From Dichetophora obliterata (taxonomy: Eukaryota; Arthropoda; Insecta; Diptera; Sciomyzidae), in contig OY986435.1 of assembly GCA_963920525.1 (NCBI GenBank), forward strand, positions 303,216,908 to 303,280,907: a stretch of 64,000 nucleotides of DNA, read 5' to 3'. Positions 44,600 to 53,872 of this stretch are shown one piece after another (position 1 is the first letter of the stretch; every line of letters starts with the position of its first letter). The notes beneath the pieces are model-generated. The model was given only the letters and a program-made list of their open reading frames with translations. It was not told the origin of the DNA and ran no database searches. Made by a program: the position numbers and the translations under genes.

Positions 44600-46453
44600 A
44601 ACGATAATATTTTTGTATAGGCGGAAAAAAAGAGAGGCAGAAAAGCGCGAGCAGAGAAGATTGAGATGTATGGTGACAGGAATGAGGCCGGAAAATTTTT
44701 CGAAAAAATAAGACGCCTTGCCGATGGTTTTAAAACCGGGGCCTCTTCCTGCAAGGATGAAAACGGGAATCTAGTGACAGATGTCCAGAGTACACTGACG
44801 TTATGGAGGGAACACTTCTCTAAGCTTCTAAATGGCGACGCTGACATCAATCCCGCCAATAGAGATGATATACCGGAAACCCCAATTTTGGACGACAGCG
44901 TTGAGGTTCCGCTGCCCGACTATGATGAAGTTCTGACAGCTATAGCTCGGCTTAAAAATAACAAAGCCGCGGGAGCTGATATCTTACCTGCTGAGCTGTT
45001 TAAGAACGGAGGCGAAGCTTTACTTAAATGCATTTACGAGCTTCTATGCAAAATATTGTCGGAAGAATGCATTCCGAACGATTGGAATCTCAGTGTGCTC
45101 TGCCCGATCCACAGAAAGGCGATCCCACTGTGCCAATTACCGTGGGATAAGCCTTCTTAATATCGCATATAAGGTCCTGTCGAGCGTTTTATGTGAAAGA
45201 TTAAAGCCCATTGTAAACGAACTGATCGGACCTTATCAGTGTGGCTTCAGACCTGGAAAGTCCACCATCGACTAGATTTTCACGCAACGACAAATCTTGG
45301 AGAAGACTCAAGAAAAACAAGTCGACACCCACCATCTTTTTGTCGACTACAAAGCCGCTTTCGACAGCCCAATAAGGAAGCACCTGTACTCCACCATGTC
45401 TGAATTTGGTATTCCTGCAAAACTAATACGACTTTGCAGGATGACACTGAGAAACACCAGCAGCGCAGTTAAAATCGGGAAGGACCTCTCCCTACCATTT
45501 ATTACCAAACGAGGTTTCAGACAAGGTGATTCCTTATCGTGCAACTTTTTCAACCTAATGATGGAAAAGATCATCCGAGCTGCTGATCTGAGACGTAGTG
45601 GCACAAAATTCTACAAGAGTGTAATGCTGCTTGCGTATGCTGATGACCTCGATATCATTGGCCATAATATGCGCGAAGTCAGTGCAGCTTTTTCCAGATT
45701 AGAAAGAGAGTCAAGTCGAATGGGTCTGGCAGTGAATGCAGATAAGACGAAATACTTGGTGTCAACAAACAAACAGTCCCAGCGTCTTGGAACCCACGTT
45801 ACCGTTTACAATACCTCCTTCGAGGTTGTGAAGAACTTCGTTTATCTGGGATCCAGCATTAACTCAACCAACGACATCAGCATTGAGATCAAACGAAGAA
45901 TAACTCTTGCCAACAGGTGTTACTTTGGGCTCAGTAGGCAATTGAGAAGCAGAGCCCTCTCTCGACGAACGAAAATCACGCTCTATAAATCGCTCATCAT
46001 GCCCGTCCTACTTTACGCATCACAAACCTGGACGCTGAGCAGTTTAGATGAAAAGACTTTAGGAGCATTCGAGAGATAGATTCTTCGTAAGATCTATGGA
46101 CCAATCTGCGTCAATGGCGAGTACCGAATACGGTGGAATGATAAACTGTATGAGCTGTACGCTAACATCGACATAGTCAAGCGCATTAAAATCGAGCGGC
46201 TTTGCTGGCTTGGTCATGTTCAGCGCATGAAAGACGATGCTCCAGTGAAAAAAACATTCGAATCAGTACCCAGCGGCGGTCAACGCAGAAGAGGACGACC
46301 GCATCTTCGTTGGAAAGACCAAGTAGAGGACAACCTGACGAAGCTTGGAATTTCCAACTGTCGCCAGCAAGCGAAAGACAGAAATGGCTAGCGCAAATTC
46401 TTAGAACCGACAAACGGTTGTAGCGCCAACTAAGTAAGTAAGTAAGTAATATT
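44600..46453 (+). pseudogene. RTE-type retrotransposon: reverse transcriptase to 3' end
   Basis: Starts in the linker before the reverse transcriptase (EMYGDRNEAGKFFEKI, then GFKTGASSCKDENGNLVTD) and runs to the 3' end. The frame breaks near 45112 (CPIHRK, then CANYRGISLLNIAYKVLSS). TAG stops interrupt the frame at 45276 (after GKSTID), 46077 (after GAFER) and 46388 (replacing Trp in NGWRKFL). Motifs present: VDYKAAFDS, RQGDSLSCNFFNLMM, AYADDLDIIG, FVYLGSSIN and the RTE C-terminal RRRGRPHLRWKDQVEDNL. The tail is a TAAG microsatellite (46431-46450), as usual for RTE elements. No endonuclease domain is present in this copy. Coding is otherwise well preserved. Confidence 0.92.
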
Positions 46454-46599
46454 TTTGTATTATATATTTTGCTCTTCTTTCTCTCTTTTTCATAAGCATG
46501 CTTTCGGATAACCATTTACTTTCTCTGTGTTTGCAAAAAGATGGAATAAAATGTAAAGTTTCTACTGCAATTCTTATTTGAAAAAAATTCGGATACACT

Positions 46600-46856
46600 G
46601 AAAAAACTATTGAATGAAGTTGAAAAACTTGTTGGTTAGTTTTTGACTGAGCCTGCATCAGCAGCTTCATTTGAGCGTCCTTTTTGTGCACTAAGACGAC
46701 TTAAAACGTATTTTCAAGCAACTATGACACAGAAACGACTCACTCATGCGGCGTTTTACACATTCACGAAGATAAAACCAAAGAATTGAATTCGATGGAG
46801 GTGGTAAAAGAGTTTGTTTCTTGCAAGGACAGAAAGAAACATTTTGGAAGAATTTA
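46600..46856 (+). pseudogene. hAT transposase C-terminal dimerisation domain remnant
   Basis: 46634-46788 reads TEPASAASFERPFCALRRLK, then TYFQATMTQKRLTHAAFYTF, the C-terminal dimerisation signature of hAT transposases (the ASERSFSALRRLKTYLR-type region), with Phe replacing a Ser-rich position. After a frameshift near 46790, VVKEFVSCKDRKKHFGRI ends at a stop about 46856. It resembles the ZMYM1-like branch. Nothing of the catalytic core is seen. Confidence 0.75.
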
Positions 46857-46861
46857 AATTG

Positions 46862-48625
46862 ATATAACTTTTTTGTACCTTATTACTTTTAAACCATGTA
46901 AAGATATACCTAGTCTTGATTTATAAAAGCAACAACTATTTTTATATTTTCATGTTACCATATGAAGGTCCTTTAAAAAATGATCTCTAATATCAAAATT
47001 GGAAAAACTTTTAAAAATAATGAAATTTTAATATTATTTTATTTAGTTTTATATTTTTTTATTTTGAAACTAAAATAAAAAATTGGTTTAGTCATGTTTC
47101 TTTTAAGAAATTTTTGTGATTTTTTTTGCACCTCTATTTGTACTGCCCCCCCCCCCCCCCAGATGAAATAAGCTTCCAACGCGCTTGAACAGCTTAGCTT
47201 AGTAGAATATAATAATTGTCTTGTACATAGTACGAAGATTTTTTTGGATGTCTCTTAAAGGTAGGCATGCCCTCAGAATGTTGGTCCTTGCTAATGGCTT
47301 CTGTAGCAGGAAGAGGAAGAGACGATATTAGAGCATCCTCCTCTGCTCTGCTCATCCCTAGTTCTGTCCCGCAAAAGGCTTAGGCATTTAGGGAGAATAT
47401 TTTTTTATGAGCTCAGTTATCTTCCCGACAGTACCCAAGAGATTAGAGGTGAGGAGTAAATTCCCTGTGATAGCACAATGGACCAAGTATATGGTCTATG
47501 TTGGCCGGTCTTTGGAAAACTATGTTTAATTAAGTTGTAGAAAATGATTATTAATGAAGAATTTCATAAACATTTCATAAACATATATATGGCTAGGAGT
47601 CTCATTGAAATGCATGTATTTACTAGGCATCTTAAAAAGGGAATGGTTTAGTTATCTTTACGAATCGTGAAATTTCCTTTAAAATGGCATTCAATCGAAA
47701 ATGCATATTTTTGCATATTTTAAATAAGTGCATGGTTTGCTGTGATTTTGTTTTTGATTTGCAAACACTTAAATTGAGAGACATATTTTGGGAGAAGCTA
47801 TCTTAAAATGATTACTTTTTTGTTCACTTCATATTTTTATCGTTTTTGATAAACTAATTCTATACATATGTATTTAAAAATGAATTAATTTTCTTTTTTT
47901 GTTAAATTTCATGCAATATTTATCTTTGAAACCTTATTAAAATTTTAGAAACATATTTTTAGTGTCCTATTTTACCTGTTTTTTCATAGCGCATATACTA
48001 GAGTTTTAAGTTCATGTTTTATGTGCATATTTCCGGTTTTTTAGAGCATGAAATTCCTAGCCCTATTCATATAAGTACTGCTAGCACGTGTAATGCCAAT
48101 ACAAATAATTAATTGGCTCTGCACTTGACCAATATTTGTGGCCAATAAAGCAAATCATGCAGTTGTGAGTTAAATGGAAAAAACACATGAATCATGATTC
48201 AGCAACTTTGAAAAAAACAACAAAACTCACTGACTTTTGCTTGCAGAAAAGCAGAAACAACAACGGCCCAAATTTATAATTTCATTTATAACAACCGTTA
48301 CTGGCAACTGTTAGATTTGACAACACGTTTACCTGTACCGGCAAGAAATAGAAAAAATGCAATATGAAAATATACACACCTACAATAAAAATAAAAGTGT
48401 TAGCCATAGAAAAAAAAAACTGCCAGCGAGACGCCGGCTCAAGAGCAAATACTGGCCAAATTGATACTAATAGTCAATTGATCAGGATTTCAAAATAAGA
48501 TTGATATTGTTTGGGCACCTGCAGCGCCTCCTCACCGCCCCTTTTCAACTAACTCACGCCCACGTGTCTGTGGTGACCCTCGTTGAACTAACTGTAAAAC
48601 TTTTTCGTGTTGCTTGCAAGTCAAT
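46862..48625. other. AT-rich intergenic stretch
   Basis: No gene seen. A run of 15 C ends at 47160. Homology to the upstream region of the 37.5 kb gene begins near 48628. Confidence 0.45.
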
Positions 48626-48912
48626 TATATCGAGTTGCTCGCTTAAGTCTTTCGATTTGGCAGCTTATTAGTTGATAAAAGGGTGTGTTATGACTTTACA
48701 CTTCGGTCTGACGGTTTTTTTGGTGCTCGCATATGAGGCCAAATCACCGCAGGCTTTTTATTATGTTTGTGAGTTTTTATGTTTTTGAGGTTTTTTTTTG
48801 TTTTGCAGCCAAGTCAAAATTAAAACATTTTTAATCGAAATTATGACATAAACGGAAAAAAGTGAAATGACAAAAAAACGCCACACTTCAAAACTTTGAA
48901 AACTCACCTTAC

Positions 48913-48952
48913 TATAAAAAGAAATGCAACTCGTTAAAAAATTAGCATTCAA
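48913..48952 (+). promoter_or_regulatory. Core promoter of the 49039-49912 cuticle gene
   Basis: TATAAAAA at 48913-48920 and TTAGCATTCAAA at 48942-48953, the same pair and spacing as at 37402. Confidence 0.72.
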
Positions 48953-49038
48953 AGAAGGCAGTCGAACGCAAGAGAAGCATTCAATTGAAATTAAGTTATA
49001 GATTCTGCATTTGTACACAATATTTGTGCAACAACAAA

Positions 49039-49912
49039 ATGACTTTCAAGGTAAGTTTAACTGGAAATATTTCATTTACTGTCATTCTTACAAAGTCAAA
49101 CAGTTGTCAAATTCGACACATTAGCCAAAATATTTTGTGAACTTAGAGTTCTCCTTCTTTGCGAAACTAGTTCACTGCAATGAAGTCAAAAAGATTATAA
49201 GAAGTGCGTCCAAAATAAGGACAAGTTGAAGGATATATTACAAGCTCTGCTTAATTTCACAACATTCAGCCCATATTAAATCGAAAATTCTCCTTTACAG
49301 TACATTTTCGCTATCACATTTGCTGCAGTTGCCAGTGCTGGCATTCTGCCTCCCGAGCATCCAATTCATGAACATACCCAGGAGCAACAACATTATCAAC
49401 TGCAGCATCAACAAGCCAGTCTGCCTGCTTATCAACATGCTGCTCTAGCACCCGTTTACCAACTTACCGCTCCAGCTTCGCAGCAACAACATGTCCTCGT
49501 CCAGAAACAGCATCACAAACAAGAAGAGCAACAGTACGAAAATGATCCACATCCGCAGTACAACTTCAGCTATGATGTTCAGGATGCCATTTCGGGTGAT
49601 TCTAAGAGCCAGACCGAAAGTCGCGATGGTGATGTTGTCCATGGCGAATACTCGTTAAACGATGCTGATGGATTCCGTCGCACAGTCAAGTATACAGCTA
49701 GTGATGCCAACGGCTTCAATGCTGTTGTACACCGTGAACCTCTTCAACACAAGATTGTGGCAGCTACTGCTGGCGCTCCAGTACATCATTACCAACATGC
49801 TGCCCCTACCGTTGTTAGCAAGACCCCAGCCACTCATGAGCAACACGCCAGCTACACTTCATACGCGGTTCCCCAGCATAACACTCACGATAATTACCAC
49901 CACCATCATTAG
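49039..49912 (+). CDS. RR-2 cuticular protein (Edg84A-like), tandem paralogue of the 37.5 kb gene
   Basis: Chitin-binding cuticle protein of 207 aa. Exon 1 is 49039-49050 (MTFK, donor GTAAGT); exon 2 is 49301-49912 (CCTTTACAG acceptor, TAG stop). The intron is 250 nt, phase 0, the longest of the set. The signal peptide ends at about residue 17 (AAVASA). A Gln/His-rich linker covers residues 22-85. The RR-2 domain covers about 86-147 ([45 protein letters not shown]). The His-rich end closes with five His. It is nearly identical to the 37.5 kb protein through the RR-2 domain but diverged in linker and tail, and exon 1 has Thr in place of Ala. AATAAA is at 50001-50006. Confidence 0.94.
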
Positions 49913-50097
49913 AGGAGTTTACTTTAGGAAATCATATGATATAATGTAAAAAATCATTTTCAAATTAGCTAATTAAATTTTTAATGTCACTTAGGTTTTT
50001 AATAAATATGTTCACTATATTGCATTATAAATTTGAATTTTGTTTCTTTATTAAAAATTAACAACTTCATGATATGTATACTAAAAGTCAGAACTTG

Positions 50098-50226
50098 AAC
50101 AACATGACGAAGCTTGTAATTCCAACTGGCGCCAGCAAGAAAAAGACGGAAATTGCTGATGTACGTTCTTAGATGAGGTCAAGATTGACATACGTTTGTT
50201 GCGCCAAATAAGTAAATAAGTAAATT
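50098..50226 (+). mobile_element. RTE 3' end, extremely 5'-truncated copy
   Basis: AACATGACGAAGCTTGTAAT, then CGCCAGCAAGAAAAAGACGG, a CTTAGA word, TTGTTGCGCCAA and TAAGTAAATAAGTAAAT correspond to 46330-46450 of the RTE element (NLTKLG, NCRQQAKD, and the TAAG tail). Only about 130 bp of the 3' end is present, typical of abortive target-primed reverse transcription. Confidence 0.85.
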
Positions 50227-50516
50227 TTGTATTTTGAGAACAGTGTATCTGATAACAGGGAAAAATTATATACAGATTTCTAAAAGGATTTAGTCATTTC
50301 ATTCCGCATTTTATGTAACAAAGCTGCGTAAAGAGCACTGTTGCCAGATTAGCGGATTTCCCGCCAAATCAGAGGATTTTTATGGCATTTGGCGGGATAA
50401 ATTATCAAAAATCCGCTGGCGGAATTTTCGGCGGATTTTTAACTTAGTTTTTATTAAATTTAGCTTAATTGATTTTTGGTTTAATCATACTAATATTTTT
50501 CTTAATTATTAACAAT

Positions 50517-50833
50517 TTGGCGACCATAGCCGAGTGGGTAGAGTGCGTGGCCCCTAAGCTAAAGAACCGCGGTAGCCCGGGTTCAATTCTAGCTCAGACA
50601 GAAAGTTTTTTCAATTGAATTCAATTTTCTGTTCGGTCGTCACCTCTCTGCAGACAATGGCAAACCTCAGAGAGTAAAAATTGCCATGTAAAGCTTCTTG
50701 AGAACATAAGCCGTTCGGAGTCTGCATAAAACATGTAGGTTCAGTTCTCGGTCATTTGTGATCAACATTTAATAACACGCACAACATAATTGATCAATAG
50801 AAGCTAGGTCAAAGTCCTTCCAAGGGCTGAAAG
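50517..50833 (+). mobile_element. tRNA-derived SINE, family 2, copy b
   Basis: Close match to 43171-43520. The head has GCCGAGTGGGTAGAGTGCGT (A-box) and CGGGTTCAATTCT (B-box, one change), then the shared body to CCAAGGGCTGAAA. TTAACAAT flanks it on both sides (50509-50516 and 50834-50841), a clean target duplication. The T-rich tail of copy a is absent. Confidence 0.92.
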
Positions 50834-50841
50834 TTAACAAT

Positions 50842-52610
50842 GTTTTAAAAGCAGAAAAAGATTATATTTTGCGTTTTTTGAAAAGTTGTGGTAGTAGCGA
50901 TGACCATATATCGAAAATTTCCAAAAGTATAAAAAATAAACCTCTTTGAATGGAATTATTTATCTAATACAACTGATATTTGGTTTTAAGAACTTGAATA
51001 TTAGACCGGTTCAAAATTATATGGAAAAATCAAACATCTTATTTTCTTAGGTGCGCGTCAACTTTCTAAAAGTTCAACCCTAAATGTACACAGAAATACT
51101 TTCAGACCAAAAAAATTTGACACCCGAAATCGCTTAAAGGTCATTTTGAAAATATACAGGATCTGAATCACCTTATAAAATATAGTGTCGACAACAAAAC
51201 AAATATTAAATTTATTTTAATTTATTTTGGACTTATTTTAGTTTCTTTTTCTTTTTAAAAAAATCGTTCTGATTATTTTTGGTGAAATTTTGATCCTGAA
51301 ATTTGTGACAAAAAATTTTTTTTCATTTTTTATAAAATGTTTTCCTTATTTTGCTCCATCGATATTTTTTTGTAATTTTTTATTTTTGGACAAAGATTTA
51401 GCTTTTTTACGGTATATTTTTCAATCTTAGGTAACGATGCCAGTAACGATAAAGAATTTCTTTAATGTTGAAAATAATTGAATGTTTTAGTGCCAAGATA
51501 ACAGAAATTTGTTTCAATTAGAATGGCAAAAAATTCCGATACTAAAAAGTATTTGAACTACAAAATTTGCGCAATTTTAAAGAGGCGGAAGGGGCGTGGT
51601 CAAAACTAAGTATGTGAAATCCGTGCAGCATTTTTATTAAGGCACAAACAAACAAACAAACAGAAAATTAGTTTAATTAAGATAGTTAAAGATTAAAGGA
51701 CATATTTTAAAGGGTCTATAAATAATAAAACCGAAGTTAAAATTTTTTGAATATTAAATTTATTCAAATAAAAAATACTGAGTACTTGTACAATACTGAG
51801 ACAACTTACATAAGTCTATATCGTACGTATATTATTACAAGTTAACAACTATTGAGCTTGCAAAAGTCATTCAAAACTCTCAAAACAAATCGATAAAATT
51901 GCAAATAATATTAGACCGGTCGTCTTATTTTAGAAAACATTAGAATTACTTAAGAAATTGGGCTAAAAAATATATTTTGTTTATGACGGGACAATTTGCA
52001 CACATTTCTAATTATGACCTACAGTACAGGCAACAGAACAAAAAATACTTTCTTGAAGTTGTTATAACCACAACAAAAAGTAACATTTCTTATTGTAAGA
52101 TATTCATTGTTTGGTTTTCTATAGTAATAATAAATTTATCAATTGAATCCAATCTACTTACGTTATTATTATTTTTTTTATTTTATTTTTTTTTTGTTTG
52201 TTTGCGTAAGTTAAAATTAATTGGCCCAAAATAAACTTCACGAGTATATTTTGTGGCTCCATATGGAGCCGCTGTGACAATTCGGGCTAAAAATTCTCCC
52301 CCTCTTTAACATAAAGGTATAGTTGCATAATAATATCTCATTTAATAGTAGCCAACGTACTTGTCTTCAAACATTAAAAGCACTCTTGTGAAAAGATAAG
52401 CTTCGGAAAAGGTTTTTAAGTGAACTTGAATTATTGTATTAAGTGTAAATAATTCAATTAAGCATTGAACGAGTATGCGTATCTTGGCCAGACGTTTGAA
52501 CATTAGTGACACTTTCGCCACACCTCACATGCAGAGAGTCATAAAAAAATATTAGGCTACATCACAAAACCAGTTTCAATACATTACTTCAACTGGCCAA
52601 AATAGCAAAT
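50842..52610. other. AT-rich intergenic stretch upstream of a cuticle gene
   Basis: No gene seen. The ORF at 51977-52234 is a low-complexity Phe/Leu-rich by-product of AT richness. Confidence 0.45.
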
Positions 52611-52615
52611 TCGAA

Positions 52616-52650
52616 TATAAAAAGCTGGCAAAATCGATGTTTTTTATCAA
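52616..52650 (+). promoter_or_regulatory. Core promoter of the 52716-53378 cuticle gene
   Basis: TATAAAAAG at 52616-52624 and ATCAAA at 52646-52651, 30 bp from the start of the TATA box. Confidence 0.7.
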
Positions 52651-52715
52651 AACCAAATTAACTTTCAGCAAACAAGCATCTAGTTTACAGTTTCTATACA
52701 CGATATAAAACAAAA

Positions 52716-53378
52716 ATGGCATTCAAGGTACAAACCATATTAAAGTCTTTTTTTATTCGTCACTTTGATAACTAAGTATTAACGTGATTGATTTTTCAGT
52801 TTATTGCTGCATTTACTTTGGTTGCTGTCGTCAACGCCGGTTACATTCCAGCCCAGCAGGTGTACCACGCTGCTCCTGCAGCTGTTGTAAAGACTGTGGC
52901 ACCTGTTGCTCACTATGCTGCTCAACCTATTTTGACCAAGGCCAATGAGGAATACGATCCACATCCACAGTACAAATTCGGTTATGATGTTCAAGATGCC
53001 GTTTCCGGTGATTCCAAGAGTCAGGTTGAAGAACGTGATGGCGATGCTGTTCGTGGCGAGTACTCTTTGATCGATGCTGATGGTTTTAAGCGCACTGTAC
53101 ACTACACCGCCGATGATGTGCACGGATTCAACGCTGTTGTCCACCGTGAACCACTTGTGAAGACCGTTGCAGCCATTAAAACTGTTGCTTCTCCACATGC
53201 CTATGCCGCTCCAGCCCATTATGTCGCACCAGCTGTTGTTAAGGCAGTTGCTCCAGCTTATACCACCTACTCACACCCAGCTAGCGCGGTTAAAGCATCT
53301 CCCATTGCACACTATGCCTCTGCTGCTCCAGCCTATACTACCTATTCCGCTCCAGCTGGCCTTGTGGTCCACCATTAA
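52716..53378 (+). CDS. RR-2 cuticular protein (Ccp84Ad-like), two exons
   Basis: Chitin-binding cuticle protein of 196 aa. Exon 1 is 52716-52727 (MAFK, donor GTACAA, weaker than its neighbours); exon 2 is 52800-53378 (TTTTTCAG acceptor). The intron is 72 nt, phase 0. The signal peptide ends at about residue 17 (VAVVNA). A short AAP/VAHYAA linker leads to [20 protein letters not shown] and the RR-2 domain (about 55-118), which ends VHGFNAVV, with His where the family usually has Asn. The tail has [19 protein letters not shown] and [15 protein letters not shown] combined with QVEERDGD is intermediate between the two other groups and recalls Drosophila Ccp84Ad. AATAAA is at 53526-53531. Confidence 0.95.
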
Positions 53379-53635
53379 TGCCTCATTTTTGTTACTATTT
53401 TCGTGATTTTGACTGATAACTCAATTTAAGCTATGTAGTAAAAATATGTAGTAAGTAGTAAAATATGTTGTAATACAAATTAAGTAACTTAGTACTGCTT
53501 TGAAGGTAAAATATTCACTTTTATGAATAAATGGGCTCTTAGCCCGTATTCGTTGTATAATTTTTATTTTTCCCATACATGAAAAGCAAATTTTTTGGTT
53601 TTTTTCCCTTATTTTATGACTTCAACTTTCTTTAA

Positions 53636-53868
53636 ACTTTCTACGCGTGCCTTAAAAATGCTTACGAGCACTGCCCCCGTCAAGACGTAAGAATCCTGCT
53701 TGGTTACTTCAACATTAAGGTGGGCAAAGAAAATATATTTGGTCCAACAGTCAGAAAGTTCAGCCTCCACAACAAGACCTTCGATAACGGAATGAGGCTT
53801 AATGACTTCACCGCAGCACGAAACATGGTCGTAAAAAGCATTAGATTTAAGCATCTGAAATTGATAGT
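53636..53868 (+). pseudogene. RTE-type endonuclease fragment, cut by piggyBac
   Basis: One frame reads FYACLKNAYEHCPRQDVRIL, then LGYFNIKVGKENIFGP, KFSLHNKTFDNGMRLNDF and ARNMVVKS. This is the APE-type endonuclease of RTE elements (family GDFNAKVG, NGLRL..FA...MVV). The catalytic Asp of GDFN is Tyr here. The match stops at the TTAA used by the piggyBac insertion. The piece at 60648-60980 could be the continuation of the same copy, displaced by insertions. Confidence 0.82.
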
Positions 53869-53872
53869 TTAA

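Larger units (their letters stand above)
44507..47160 (+). mobile_element. Possible hAT element boundaries
   Basis: GGGGGGCAGTTGCC at 44507 and the C run 47146-47160, whose complement reads GGGGGGCAGTAC, could be the inverted ends of the hAT element whose C-terminus is at 46600-46856. An RTE retrotransposon would then have inserted into it. The low-complexity ends and the lack of a clear 8-bp duplication keep this tentative. Confidence 0.35.

Noticed and set aside
49662..49949. ORFs in other frames over the 49 kb cuticle gene
   Set aside because: By-products of the real coding frame 49301-49912.
51977..52234. Hydrophobic ORF as a membrane protein
   Set aside because: Phe/Leu runs come from T-rich low-complexity sequence; no promoter or splice context.
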